Assembly: GCA_012295275.1 (NCBI GenBank) | Contig: CM022677.1 | Span: 7,789,922 to 7,849,921, forward strand | Source: Chrysomallon squamiferum | Taxonomy: Eukaryota > Mollusca > Gastropoda > Neomphalida > Peltospiridae | Length of the DNA stretch: 60,000 nucleotides | Reading direction: 5' to 3' | Shown here: one piece after another, positions 24,262 to 36,441 of the stretch | How the letters are laid out: the number at the start of each line of letters is the position of its first letter | Numbering within the stretch: position 1 is the first letter of the stretch | The notes under the pieces: generated by a model | Seen by the model: only the letters and a program-made list of their open reading frames with translations | What the model was told of the DNA's origin: nothing | The model's database searches: none | Translations under genes and position numbers: made by a program

Positions 24262-24642
24262 ACACACACACACACATCACACATACACAACACTTCCTTT
24301 CATATAAACCTCATTAAAAGAAGAAGATTATTTTAAAATATTTGACTTTCCTGTTACCAGATGGAACTGCCAGCCTTCGCACAGTGTCACTGTTCCTGTG
24401 AGGACAGACACACTAAAATACACTGGAGATGGATGTACTGTAGCTGTTGTCTATATTTATGTTGACCACAGTCTCTCAATTTTCATGGCTGGTTTAATAA
24501 CACAATTTTTGTAAGTAAAATAATGAATCAGGTGGTAATTTTAAAATATATGAATCTTAATAACTAGCTAAACAACATAATTCATATAATATTAGGTCTG
24601 GTTTTCTTTTTTGGTTTTGAATATGACATGTATGTGCATCTT

Positions 24643-24705
<63 letters not shown>
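24200..24705. repeat. Two (TC)n microsatellites flanking a 390-bp segment
   Basis: TC runs at about 24,200-24,258 and 24,648-24,705. Copy B has one run at about 43,069-43,118 and lacks the sequence between them and up to about 24,840. Unequal exchange between TC runs is a simple explanation for the difference. Confidence 0.8.
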
Positions 24706-24708
<3 letters not shown>

Positions 24709-25334
24709 AGGTGCATATATAACTACAAAGGTAAATAAATAAAAGACTGTTGTTTTTCAGAAACTGCTGTATACACAAGAACAGCTAATTCTGTGAGCCC
24801 GCCACAGGGTAGAAATGTCATCAAAGAATATGGCATAACAGGAACATCTATAGAGGTTGTTGTTATAGTAGTAGTATTAGTCATTGTCATTGTTGTAGTA
24901 ATGTAGTTGTTACAGCAATAATAATACTACTTGTTGTGTATAATATAATTGACCTTGGTGATGTTTTAACTGATGATGTTGTCTCCATAACTTTGTAATA
25001 GTAATGTGTCTTGTGAGACTCATGGTGATTAAAATAAGCTGTTTGTACTCAAATTACAGGTTGTAGTGGTGGTGGTAGTAGTAGTAGTAGCAGTACTAAT
25101 AGTAGTTGTTTTTAGAGAAATTCTTATGATAAACAAGAAGAGTAGTGTAACAGCAGTGATAGTAGTAGTAATAGTAGTCATAATTGTTGTTGTAGTAATT
25201 ATAATAATATTAGTATAAAGAAATACAGGCATAGGACTAATAGTGAAGAGAGCAAAAAAATCACTTTTATTATTACAATAAATGTAGTAGTAGCAGTATT
25301 TTATTTTATTTATTTATTGCACCCACCAATCACA

Positions 25335-25650
25335 CTCTGACCAGTGAGTTGTCCAGACTCTAGTCCAACATCAGCATCGACTCTGTTGTGTGAAAGTTCT
25401 GCTGATGAACAGCTCAATATTGGTGATCTGGACATTGAAGCCAACCACGTCAGACTACAACAATTCTTAAGTTGGAGAGTCTTACACCAGGTCACCAATC
25501 TCAACAGTCAAATATCAGGGAGAAAAAACTTGAAAAACTTGAACATGCTAAAACCAGCTCAAACAAAAACATTAAAACTTGACAGATGACTGTGACAGCT
25601 GTGTGTGACAGTGGCAAAGTCAAAAGCCTGGAAGTTGAGCAGCAGGTGAC
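25335..25650 (+). pseudogene. Coiled-coil-like coding remnant (copy A)
   Basis: The open frame (81 codons from 25,344) contains IGDLDIEANHVRLQQFLSWR and VTNLNSQISG, then a Lys/Leu-rich part. Comparison with copy B (about 43,600-43,855) shows a one-base difference in an A-run after SQISG in both copies relative to a smoother Glu/Gln-rich reading. I read it as a decayed exon of an unknown coiled-coil protein. A GTGACT follows GAGCAGCAG in both copies and could be the old donor. Confidence 0.4.
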
Positions 25651-26308
25651 TTAGTTTACTTCCATTAGCATTGTTTTATTTCTTATTAGCTTAAATTTGT
25701 ACTAGGAATAACCAAAACAGTTTTGTTTTTAACTCACAAAAATTACAAGAACTACATGGCTTAAGGAATGCTGTTGAGGTATGTGTGAAATCAGTTCATA
25801 AAGAAAAGCTATATTCATTTTGTTGAAGGTGTTTCTGAATGAAAAATTCTTCTTTAGCTTTAATTATGTGATTGAAATTCATCTTTATTTTAGACATATT
25901 TGTTATTTCTCTAACTAAAATATATTTAATTTTTAAATTTATTTTAAATATTTACTTTATTTTATATATTTATTTTTTTAAATAATGGGATTCAAAATTT
26001 CTATGCATGTATATCATAACATTTAAATTAATAGCAGATATAGATCTGACCTCCATTAAAGAATCTACTAGCAGAAGTAATTAGTTTAGATATTGGATTA
26101 AAAGCCTTTCTTTAATTTTTATTTACGAATTTGTTTTTCTTTTTTTCTCTATGAGATATACTCCTGTCACAGTTTTAGGCTCATCATAAATAATTATTAG
26201 TAGCCAGGAAGTCAATAAAACAGTGACCTGTTCTGAAGTAAGTGGTCTGGTTATGTTTTATAATAATAAATAATGTGTTTAAGTACGTATGTTCTGTTTG
26301 GGTGATTA

Positions 26309-26520
26309 GGATGTTAAAAAGATGATGGGTTAATTGCCCCAAAAATAGTATTTGGGCAACCTTTTTTTTTTCTTCTATATGTTTTAAAACAAGAGCCACT
26401 AATAATAATTTTATGGGAAATATTTATTTCACATAGTGTTATTTAAAATGGTAGAATTCTCTTTATTTTGTTCTCTGTAATGCACGCCTATAAAAATTAT
26501 ATTTTTAATCAAGGTTTTAA
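26309..26520 (+). mobile_element. Short insertion of a dispersed repeat, absent from copy B
   Basis: Copy B reads GGTGATTAACTCATTAATTG without interruption (44,829-44,848). Copy A has about 212 bp between GGTGATTA and ACTCATTAATTG. The sequence TTA(A) is repeated at both edges, with one mismatch if TTAA. An older, inverted relative lies at 5,320-5,427. No clear terminal inverted repeats, so the class is unknown. Confidence 0.65.
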
Positions 26521-26974
26521 CTCATTAATTGTTGTGTTTGTTGCAGGCAAAGCATTTACCTTTTTAAAAGTTATTTTTGCTTCATCTGAATGTTACCATC
26601 ATATCCAGATAAATAAAGTCAGTATTAAAACATTGTTAAAAAATAATTCATTGATAATTTACAAATAATTTTCCATGACTGAAATTTTTCTTCCCAAAGA
26701 TTTTATTGTGCAAATTAATCAAATGCTCCTAGCCTGGAATAGGTAAAAAAAATAGACATTTAACTAATGTACATTAAGATATAGAATGATAAATTTGATG
26801 CTTACTTTTTATTTATTATTATTTTTTAAAATTATTTTATTAGTTTTTCTTTCTGTATTTGTTTATTTAGACAAAAAAAATGGAACATACAAAATCCACA
26901 AAATTGCCGGATTTGAACAAATAGTAGGAAACTGAGTCATATATCAAACCAGATAGTTGTCTAAATACCACCAG

Positions 26975-27058
26975 CACAAACTTTGGATCCTTTGATGTCC
27001 AGCATTTCAGAGGATTTTCTTGACCAGCTTGTGTTAAAGACACAGGAAGACCTTTCAG
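26975..27058 (+). CDS. Exon-like block F, phase 1-1 (copy A)
   Basis: 84 nt between a CCACCAG acceptor (weak pyrimidine tract) and a GTAACT donor. In phase 1 it reads QTLDPLMSSISEDFLDQLVL and onward without stops. It joins in frame to block G at 27,514. The matching part of copy B (45,311-45,369) is 25 bp shorter and out of frame. Family unknown. Confidence 0.4.
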
Positions 27059-27513
27059 GTAACTCAGATACAACACAGATCAGTAGATTTTATACTTAAA
27101 GATCTGAAGGTATAAAGGAATTTTTTGTGGTTTGAATTAATTATATCATAACATTTTAAAATTTAAATATTTGTAATTAATTGGAATTCTCTTGATCTTT
27201 TGGGATTAAAAGAGTATTATTCTGGATAAATTTATTGTTGTAGCCAGATTAATTAACTTACATTTTTAATCAAATCTAAAATTAGATGTATAGAATCAGT
27301 TCTAAGTGTTCCAAAAAAGTAATGCAGCTTGTAATCAAAATGACTGAATTCACATACCTAGTGAAGAGTGACATTAACAGTTTGTTATTAGAACTGAAAA
27401 GCTTTGGTATCTATTAGTAAACTAATAAATGACAGAACTTATCATTTACTTATTTAACTAAACTGACTGTCATTTTTATAGGCTGGTGACAATGAATTCT
27501 TTTCAATTTACAG

Positions 27514-27615
27514 GTGGAAACTGTCAAGTCCATGTCAGATTTTGTATTTCTTTTAAACACTTGGTCAAAGACAGAGTTTTTCAGATCTCACTCTCTCCCT
27601 TACAGTACAAGGCAG
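27514..27615 (+). CDS. Exon-like block G, phase 1-1 (copy A)
   Basis: Acceptor TTTTCAATTTACAG, 102 nt, donor GTCAGT. In phase 1 it reads GNCQVHVRFCISFKHLVKDR and stays open, continuing from block F through a GGT codon. The phase 0 frame is also open in copy A and runs to a TGA at about 27,667, so frame choice is not certain. Copy B (46,540-46,642) has one extra T that introduces TAA in the phase 1 frame. Family unknown. Confidence 0.45.
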
Positions 27616-28055
27616 GTCAGTGCTGAAGATTCAGAGGAGAATTCACAATTTTATGGATTTCAGCTTTGAGAAATATTAGTGGTATTTGTATTATTATTAT
27701 TATTACATTTTCATGTTATGTTTGTATTGCTTAACTTTAAAATATTTATTGATTTAATCAGTGCATTCTTCTTGTTTACTATTAGAAAATCTTTCATAAA
27801 GAAATATTTTCACATATTTTTATGAATTTAATTATAAAAAACATTTTTTTTTTTTAAATTGACCAGAATGTAAAATGTATAGTGATACTTTTTTATAGAT
27901 ATATATTTTTTGTTTAAATTATTTTTATTATTAAAATCTGTTACAATAAGAGACAGATGATGTTTATTTATTATTAAAATCTATTACAAGAATAGGGAGA
28001 TATTTTAAACAGATGATGTTTATTTATAATAATATTCTTTCAAACAGTTTTACAG

Positions 28056-28233
28056 ACAATTAAACACAATGTCAGTGGATGACTGGAAGGGAACAAAAAT
28101 GACAATGACTAATGACACTGCAAAAGCTATGTGTGTTTCTACATTACAAATTATAGAAGAAATGAAAATATGTGGAGCAATGATATTTACAGATAGACAA
28201 CAAGCAGGTTCCAGCTTAATGTTGTTTTCATAG
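28056..28233 (+). other. Exon-like open frame after an acceptor (copy A)
   Basis: GTTTTACAG precedes a 58-codon frame ending in TAG at 28,231 (EEMKICGAMIFTDRQQAGSS near the end). Copy B carries about 290 bp more between the acceptor and the conserved 3' part, and has stops. The A frame is therefore probably a product of the deletion that also removed the left arm of the inverted repeat seen in B. Confidence 0.25.
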
Positions 28234-28269
28234 ACAATATTAGCAAGTTTAGAGCTACTATAAGTGATT

Positions 28270-29052
28270 TAAAGGAAAGGAGAGAAGATTGACAGAGATA
28301 TGAGACTGACTGTCTGATGGGAGGTTAACAGGTAAAGAGATACACAGGAAGATACACAGAAAGAAAGAGAGAGATGTTGATAGACTGATAGACAGTTAGA
28401 TCAGTAGAAGTTAACAAATGAATTGATAGATGTAGATGAATTTAGCCAGATAGTTAAACATGTCAGTGTCTATCTATCTATTCTGTGTTTTCTTCTTTCT
28501 GTCATGTGTGTTTGTGTGCCAGGCTGAGAGTGTAGACATACAGTAAAATACATAGGTTGTAATGTAGCTGTCTAGACATAGTTAGTTATGTATGTAGGTA
28601 GTTTGACAGGGAATTAGATATATGATTGATGGATGGTTATTGATCTGTGTGGATAGATAAACAAAAGATAAACAAGTAGGATATGTAGGTCAGTAGTTCA
28701 GTAGGTTGATATATATAGATATGCAGATATATGTAGATAGTTATCTAATAGATATCAGACACAGAGAGGGACAGATAAATAGGTCAGTAGTTCAGTAGGT
28801 TGATATGTAGATATATGTAGATAGTTATCTAATAGATATCAGACACAGAGAGGGACAGATAGGTAGGTAGGTCAGTAGTTCAGTAGGTTGATATGTAGAT
28901 ATATGTAGATAGTTATCTAATAGATATCAGACACAGAGAGGGACAGATAGGTAGGTAGGTCAGTAGTTCAGTAGGTTGATATGTAGATATATGTAGATAG
29001 TTATGTAGCAGACAGACAGATAGGTGTAGGCAGGTATGATGGTAATGTGGAG

Positions 29053-29108
<56 letters not shown>

Positions 29109-29389
29109 CTACAGGTGTAGGTATGTAAGCTGGAGCAGAGAATAGTATATAGAAGGAAAAGTCGCTTGTCTTTTTTGAAGAGTGAATATATTGAGTAAAT
29201 ATGTGTGCAAACATACAGAACTATAGGGAGGTTTGAAGGTATGTAGACAAGAAGATGTTTAAATGACTGATAGATGTTATTGATATATAAACTGTTAGGT
29301 AGGTTGATTATGTAGATAGAATGAGAAATTGTGTTCTTAGATATACATATAGAGATACATATAGATAGGTGACATAGAAAATGCATGTG

Positions 29390-29435
<46 letters not shown>

Positions 29436-30316
29436 CAGTGATTGATAAGGATTGCTAAATAAGGGAATTGTGAATGAGAGTTATAAATGGACAGTAACAC
29501 AGAAAGATAGATATAAAACGTAGTTATAATAATTTAGGGAGATAGTCAGGAAGATGAATATCTGATTCAATGGATTGTTATTGATGGATAGAGAAATATA
29601 TATAGGGAGGCATTTCCTTAGAGTTCAATGGATGGATAAATAGATAGGTGTAAGCATATATGATGGTAAAGTGGATATGATCATGTATATGTACATAGAT
29701 AAATACACACAGAGGCAGACAGAAAACAGAAAGGATTGGATCTGTGTTTGAGTTAGTGATGAACTGATAACTTAAAGGTAGATATCCAGAGATAAATACA
29801 GATAGATTATATATATATAGATATATAGAAATAAATACAAATAGATTATAGATAGATAGATATACAGAGATAAATACAGATATATATTATACAGACAGAT
29901 ACACAGAGATAAATACAGATAGATTTATCTCTAAAAGATATAAATATATAGATGTATATATTTATAAAAGATAATGTAAATAACACACATAAATAAATAC
30001 AGATAGATTACATAGACAGACATATTCAGCAAGATATTGAGGTTTGAAGTAGTATATAGTTAGATATTCAGAGAGCTGGACATATTATTGATAGATGGTT
30101 ATTGAAAAATAGATGTATAAGCTAGAGAGATAAACTGATATGTAGGTATGTTACTAGTTTGGTAGATTGATTTGTAGACAGACTGACAGACATATAGATA
30201 GACGTGTGTTAAGAAATGGGTTTGTGTGTATATATATATAGATATATAGATGTATACACACACATACATAACGTGTATAGTAATGATAATTTATTTGTGT
30301 GTTTAAAGATGATTAG

Positions 30317-30355
<39 letters not shown>

Positions 30356-30579
30356 GGGTGGACAGAGAGGTAAATTGATAGACAGAAGAAAGCTAGGCAT
30401 GAGTATATACTGCATCCTGTAAGAAAGACCGAGTCTGTTGCTTATGTATATGGGATAAATAGATAGATAAATAGATAAAAAGAATGTATTTAAATAATTA
30501 AATATGATATAAAAAGAATGTATTTAAATATTAAATGTGTGTGTGTGTGTGTGTGTATGTGTGTGTGTGTGTGTGTGTG

Positions 30580-30613
<34 letters not shown>

Positions 30614-30640
30614 AAAATAGACTGTGTTATTTGTAACCGA
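28270..30640. repeat. GATA-rich minisatellite block, copy A
   Basis: Degenerate GATA/GACA/TAGATA repeats, a four-unit 88-bp minisatellite (units start at 28,689, 28,783, 28,871 and 28,959; core GGTCAGTAGTTCAGTAGGTT), (AT)n at about 29,056-29,106 and several GT runs (29,392-29,434, 30,324-30,348, 30,536-30,612). Open frames here translate to Tyr/Ile/Leu/His repeats and are not genes. Confidence 0.9.
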
Positions 30641-30709
30641 GAGGGTAAGATAGCTTGATGTAGAGATAGTTAGACGTATTGATCGCTTGAAAAATATATT
30701 GATAGGTTA

Positions 30710-30868
30710 GGAAACTGCTTTGGAAAGAAAAATCCATCTTTTGTGAATAATAATTGTTCCATATTAGTAGACACCTCATCTGCTTAAATTTTTCTCCCTA
30801 TTCTTGTAACTGAAGCTGATTCCAGAATCTTGTATTTCCTGTAGATACAATAATAAAATGTAATAGAA
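30710..30868 (-). repeat. Inverted-repeat arm beside GATA block (copy A)
   Basis: Reverse complement of 47,056-47,213 in copy B and equivalent to 49,938-50,097. In copy A the partner left arm is mostly deleted, leaving a remnant near 27,975-28,015 (ACAAGAATAGGGAGA). Confidence 0.8.
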
Positions 30869-30889
30869 ATAATAATTATTTTTCCATAT

Positions 30890-31060
30890 ATATATATATA
30901 GATAGATAGATAGATAGATAGATACAGATATAGTTATAAACAGACAGACAGATACATAGATAGACAAATAGCCAGAGAAATTGATGATGAAATAAAACAA
31001 ATATATAGATAGACAGGTAGATAGATAGAAATATGCAGGTAAGTAAGGATGAGTAATTTG
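30890..31060. repeat. (AT)n(GATA)n tract, copy A
   Basis: A short AT run passes into GATA and GACA repeats; the copy B counterpart is at 50,113-50,380. Confidence 0.85.
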
Positions 31061-31475
31061 GAGAGTGAGAGAGAAAGAAAGCCAGAGCGAGATATTTAAT
31101 ATGTCATAACTTATTCTTAAGTACATACACTTCTGTCTATGCTCTGTTGGCCTGTCTGTCTATCTGTATATAGAAAGAGCTTTCAAAGACACTATTCGAA
31201 ATTAGAAAAAGTAGCAAAAGTATCCATCTGTTCATCTATCTTCAGTAACTATATCTGTATGTAGGTATTTCTATTTATCTATCATAATCTATCTATCTAT
31301 CTATCTATCTAACCAAAATAATGTTATGTTAATGTACTAATTAGCCATTCCCTTTGGAAATGTTGCCACACATACACCACGGTGAGGTTTAGTACACGTA
31401 GGGGATGTTAGTAATGGTTAGTATTTGTTAAATGTTAGTATTTGGTTAATGATTAGTATTTTCTTAATGGTTAGT

Positions 31476-31984
31476 CTCTTTCTCTCTGTCTCTCTCTTTC
31501 TCTTACTCTCTATCTCTTTCTTTCTTTTCTCTTTCTCTCTCTGTCTATCTCTTTCTGTTTTCTTTCTTTCTATCTCTGTCTCTCTGTGCGACTCGGTATC
31601 TGTGTCTATCTCTCTCTGTCTGACTTGCTCTCTTTATCTCTCTTTCCCTCTATCACTGTCTCTCTCTTTTCTCTCTTTCTCTCTCTGTCTCTCTCTTCCA
31701 CTCTCTGACTCTGTCTCTCTCAGTGTTTCTTTCTCGGTCTCTCTCTATATCTCTCTGTCTCTCTATATTTGTTTCTCTCTTTCTCCCTCTGTCTGTCACT
31801 CTCAGAATCTCTCTCTGTCTCTATCTGTCTCTGAATCTTTTTCTCTTTCTCTCTCTGACTCTCTGTATTTCTGTCTCTCTGTCTTTCTGTCTGACTCTCT
31901 CCCTGTCTCTATCTCTCTGTCTGCCTATGTCCCTGTCTCTTTTTCTCTCTGTCTCTTTTCTCCTTTGTCTCTTCTCTATCTCTG

Positions 31985-32051
<67 letters not shown>

Positions 32052-32063
32052 GTCTTTCTTTCT

Positions 32064-32137
<74 letters not shown>
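31476..32137 (+). repeat. 660-bp polypyrimidine tract
   Basis: Almost pure C/T on the + strand, built from TCTCTG, TCTTTC and TC units and ending in a long pure TC run. Open frames through it in both directions (Ser/Leu on +, Arg/Glu on -) are repeat products. It is the right boundary of copy A: similarity to copy B stops within it. Confidence 0.95.
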
Positions 32138-32140
<3 letters not shown>

Positions 32141-33290
32141 ATAGTCACAGTGAATATAGATTCCTATTGTACTGTCTTTGGTTGATGAAAATATGGTAAT
32201 GCTATATATTATTACACCTATGCAAGAGGAGTGGAACTCGTACGCAGTATGCTTTGTCGACTGACTGAATGTCTCACACATCGCGATAGTCACATTTCAA
32301 ATTTCAAATTTCTTCTCTGACCCCAGTCATCCTTCAAGCTCTCTGGAGTCGTAAAACCCACTGAGATACTGAACTACCGGCTGTAATGTTTGACAAGTAA
32401 TTCGCTATTCCCACATAACCATTCCCCGCAGGTAACAGTTTTAGCAATTGTAATTTCTTATTAGAGTTCCCTACTTTTTTTAAGAGCACATGCTTTTCAC
32501 ACCAATTCAGTTGTGAACTGAAATGTCACAATTATTATGTAAACTGTGTTTTATTGAAAATATTATATATTTATTATTGTGGTTGTTGTTGTTCTTCTTC
32601 TTTTTCTTTTCTTCTGTTTTTTTTTAGGAAATGTTTGTAATGTTGTTGTTTTTTTTAAAAATCATCAATTACTTAACTAATTCACTTTATCATTCTACCC
32701 TTTGATATGATGGGGAAATAGTATATATCCGAAAAAAAACCCCAAAACCCATGAGTCTCCAGTTTTCTATGGTTCCGACTGTAATCATAATAAAGCTTCT
32801 TACTGTACTGCTAGAACAACAACAACTAAATAAATAAATACATATATTAATTAATTAAACAAAATATAAAATACAAAATCAAACAGCATCACTTCGCCAT
32901 CATAACACGACGCCAGAGGATAAAACAGAATTCTAAAATATTTATTCACTGTGTTTTCTTACGATCCGTGACATTCTCCCTAAAACAATAAAATAATAAC
33001 TTGCAAGTACAGAGAATTTGATTGTTGTTGTTGTAAACTTTAAACTAATGAGACGGTTAAAACCGTAACTATATTTCTCAGCCTCTCGTAACAACAACAG
33101 CAACGATCATAGTAATAATAATGATAAATGAGTTGTCCGAGCTAAAAGTTCTGAATTGACACAGTTAACTAACGGTTTAATTTCTGCTGTATTAGAAATA
33201 GCTGAATAATTATTTGTTATAAAAAAATAACGTATGTTGTGAGTGAAATGAGAAAGATCTCGTCTCCTCATTCGGTACCGAATAAACAGT
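32138..33290. other. Unique spacer between duplicated copies, part 1
   Basis: No gene recognised. Short AT-rich and CAA/TTG runs; base composition is less extreme at 32,220-32,420. Confidence 0.5.
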
Positions 33291-33296
33291 AAGGAA

Positions 33297-33420
33297 CACT
33301 GTATAACACTGTATAACACTGTGTAACGCTGTATAATATTATATAACGCTGTATAACACAGTATAACGCTGTATAACACTGTATAACGCTGTATAACACT
33401 GTATAACGCTGTATAACGTT
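33297..33420 (+). repeat. 12-unit, 10-bp minisatellite (GTATAACRCT)n
   Basis: Twelve units of exactly ten bases, for example GTATAACACT and GTATAACGCT. The A/G difference alternates in the last units, giving a 20-bp higher order. A minus-strand frame of Tyr/Val repeats is a by-product. Confidence 0.95.
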
Positions 33421-33536
33421 TGTAAGGTGGGGAAAGTTACTAACAATTAGTAATTGTTAACAGTGTAACAACTCGCTCTGAGTAGTTGGTCAAACTCAGA
33501 CTAATTTATTTTTTTAACAATTCTGTGTGTGTGTGT

Positions 33537-33568
<32 letters not shown>

Positions 33569-34130
33569 TTATTTTTGTTTTATTTTAAAAAATCCATAAC
33601 TTTCGAACAATTTGACTCACAATTTTAAATATTATGTTTCTGAAATCAGGATAAAAAGATCTACACTTATAGTTAACTGTAATCAACCTTTATTTCCTAA
33701 ACTTAAAATCTCATATAAACTTTAAATATGTGTGTGAGTGTGTGTGAGTATTAATGTCGCCGTCGTTGCCGTTGTACCGGCGTTGTTCCTAACATTATTC
33801 CAGTACACTTCATTCTTCCTTTTGGTTTTTTATTCGTATTATTTTTGTTTTCTTTCCGTGTCCAATTTATACTAAAATATATTATTATTATCTGTGCTAA
33901 TGCCGCCGTCGTTGCTGTCGTAAGGTTCTGATTATTATCTGCCCGAGACAGATACACCTTTACAACTTAGAGATTCCACGTGACAGTCAGTAATATAAAA
34001 ATTACGCTTTATTAATCTTGATTCAGTAGTCTCAATAAACAAAAGACATGAACTGATACATGGAATGCGTTTCTATTAGTTTGCTGCGTACTTTTCAGTA
34101 AAAAATATTAATTCTCACCTTTTTCTTCTT
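33421..34130. other. Unique spacer, part 2
   Basis: Contains (GT)n at about 33,523-33,567 and a CpG-containing CCGTCGTTGCCGTTGTACCG stretch at about 33,756-33,780 with a related CCGCCGTCGTTGCTG at 33,903. A 68-codon minus-strand frame at 33,751-33,957 is Thr/Ala/Asn-rich and unsupported. No gene called. Confidence 0.45.
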
Positions 34131-34134
34131 ACAG

Positions 34135-34261
34135 GTTTATTTTCATAACGACGATGTGTTAATATTAACGCCACACTCTGTTGAGACACTAATGAGATCT
34201 AATATAGATAGTGATGGCGGCGTTAAAACTGCAAGTGCTGTTTTCATAAGGCCGTGTGAAG
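34135..34261 (+). CDS. Exon-like block, unknown product
   Basis: Strong acceptor (CCTTTTTCTTCTTACAG), 42 codons open in the first frame (VYFHNDDVLILTPHSVETLM), then GTAATC. It enters in phase 0 and leaves in phase 1. The 3' part and following 200 bp are similar to 58,666-58,885, where the frame is not kept, so the block may be part of a dispersed repeat. Not recognised. Confidence 0.35.
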
Positions 34262-34455
34262 GTAATCCTAGCTTTTCACTGAATCATGTTCTGGTGTTTA
34301 TAAAATGTTACACTAGACGCGCTCTCTTTATTTCTCGATATATTTTTGACGTCACATATAAAACTACTGTTATTTAAACAAAATTACAACACTGAAGCTC
34401 CCTCTATATTTCTGAATGCTTACAGTGAAATCATTCTGAATACCATACTGAATAT
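34235..34455 (+). repeat. Paralogous segment shared with 58.7 kb
   Basis: Aligns by eye with 58,666-58,885 at moderate identity (shared landmarks GTTTTCATAA, GCTTTTCA, TCACATATAA, ACTACTGTT or CTACTGTT, ATTTCTGAATG). A shorter third piece with the upstream landmark ACACGAAACTTTGACGTACA is at about 59,158-59,205. Confidence 0.55.
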
Positions 34456-35457
34456 CATCTCATTCAAGAAGGATAGTTGAAAAATTCAGAAATAAAGAGG
34501 CCCTCCAGATTCCAATTCTCTGTTACTAACAAAATCAGGATTATTTTTTAGCTGCACCTGATAATTAAATATTGATTTTCTTTTTCTAGACAGGTGTGTA
34601 TTTAAAAGCCGAGGTTACACTTGAAATATTAGCAAATAATTAATTGTATATGAAGTGTTAGATGTTATTAGCTTGATCCACAGAATATATTGTGTGGCAT
34701 CCTGAAAGATAACAGTGGATTCTTTAATAGTCTTGTCATTCTGATTGAGGCACATCATGTGATCCAGAAAAAATGTCAATATTATTTCTTTCTTAATGAC
34801 ACATCCAAAATCTGCTCAAATTCGATGAGTTGAAGTCTGTCAAATTTAATTAATAAAAGTTAAAATTATCAAATTTGAATTGACGTTTTATTTACTTCCA
34901 GAAATAATTTTATGAATCTGAAATACATCAAACGTTTGAGGTTTATTAAACAATTTTTTTAGGTATATATTTGTTTTTCACAAGCATTGCTAAAATTAGA
35001 AATCATTTTTATTACTAATGAATTGTAACAACTGTAACAGAGCATTACATACAACGTCATTCAATGATGCGAACTCTTTCATAAAAAGAAAAAAAAGAAG
35101 ATATTGTTATACTTGGCGATATACATTCTTGTGTATACAAAATATGATCGAAAATAAAAAAAAAAAAAGAGTTGGATTCAACGAAATTGTATCTGTTGCT
35201 AGCAGAAGAAATCGACTTGAAGCAAAACAAAATACGGTTAAAAGAAAAAGGTAAGTGACAATTTTACATAATCATACAACGAGCTCGCTATCTGTGACAG
35301 TAGCATTGTTATTATAATCTGTTTTAATAATAATACTAAACTAAACAAACCAATTTTTGTGGAGAAATTGTCAATGAAATAAATAAATAAATTTATAATG
35401 GTGTATGTAAAAGATAAATATTTTGTAATATGTGAAATGTATAGCAGCCATTCATCT
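34456..35457. other. Unique spacer, part 3
   Basis: AT-rich. A 78-codon open frame at 35,018-35,254 is Lys/Arg/Asn-rich and ends at GTAAGT-like sequence, but without family match or acceptor I do not call it. No other feature. Confidence 0.4.
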
Positions 35458-35593
35458 TTATCAGCCTCAAAACAATTGTTAATGAATAACGATACATATG
35501 TGTGTGTATGTGTGTATATTATGCATGAACATAATATTATAAATATAGATAAATGAAACCATTATGCATACATAATATTATAAATATAGATAG

Positions 35594-35627
<34 letters not shown>

Positions 35628-36009
35628 TGTATGTGTGTGTGGGGGGTCGGGTAGTGTTTTTGTAAGAAACCTATTTTGACAGGTTGAACTTTTATTTATA
35701 GATAAAAAAAAGGTTGCTATGTAAACAGTTTTTTAAATGTTTTAAATATATTTATAAATGTATTGTTCTAGAAGTGTATTTGTGTACAATCCCGAATGTT
35801 TTTTAAAAAGTTTTATAGATGAATAAATGTTTAGTAAAAAACAGCGGAGAACTAGCGAATTGGATTTAAAGCTCTGTTATACATATGAAATAAATTAAAA
35901 TGAAATTAGAAAATGATTATTTTTAAAAATAAAATAAAATTCCTAAGCCAGCGCGTTTTCTCATTCTAAATATATGCATAAATACATAAAAACAATCACA
36001 TACATAAAT

Positions 36010-36011
<2 letters not shown>

Positions 36012-36057
<46 letters not shown>
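36012..36057. repeat. (GT)n microsatellite
   Basis: A GT run of about 45 bp. A shorter run precedes it at about 35,596-35,626. Confidence 0.95.
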
Positions 36058-36059
<2 letters not shown>

Positions 36060-36359
36060 CTCTATAGCCCATTTTGCCTTCATCATTTCCCATTCTTTTT
36101 CTAAGATTGATAATTACCGATATTACATTTCTAAGTTGTCTTGGAAAGCTTCTTAAATAACACCTAGAGTTGTCTCGTAAAACAAATAATATACTATTTG
36201 AAGTACTAGAAGAATTATTGTACTACTTTTTCACATCAGACTTGAGCCTTGAGGAGGGGGCGGTAAAACTGCTTTAGCCTCTGGGCGGCAAACACATTAA
36301 ATCCAACCCTGAGTCATCTACACGGAACTCTCTTCTTTCTTACTTAAGGAACTCTTTTT

Positions 36360-36397
36360 CTTTCCTGTTTGTTTAAACTTAAATGTTAGTTTATTGG

Positions 36398-36441
<44 letters not shown>

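Larger units (their letters stand above)
18549..32137 (+). repeat. Segmental duplication, copy A
   Basis: Collinear with copy B at 35,458-51,365 in the same orientation, with long nearly identical blocks (for example 18,690-18,800 with 36,128-36,235, 19,490-20,200 with 37,310-37,960, 23,246-24,100 with 42,102-42,975, and 27,480-31,470 with 46,500-50,830). The left edge lies at TTATCAGCCTCAAAACAATT. The right edge lies inside the polypyrimidine tract. The offset grows from about 16.9 to 19.4 kb because of insertions and deletions private to each copy. Confidence 0.92.

Noticed and set aside
28913-29500. 195-codon minus-strand open frame
   Set aside because: Runs through AT, GT and GATA repeats; composition matches the repeat and copy B does not keep it.
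31425-32199. Long open frames (up to 239 codons) through the pyrimidine tract on both strands
   Set aside because: They translate to Ser/Leu or Arg/Glu repeats dictated by TC/GA simple sequence; period-2 repeats are open in all frames.
35018-35254. 78-codon + strand frame ending near GTAAGT
   Set aside because: Very Lys/Asn/Arg-rich with an A run inside; could be an exon but there is no acceptor or similarity to support it.
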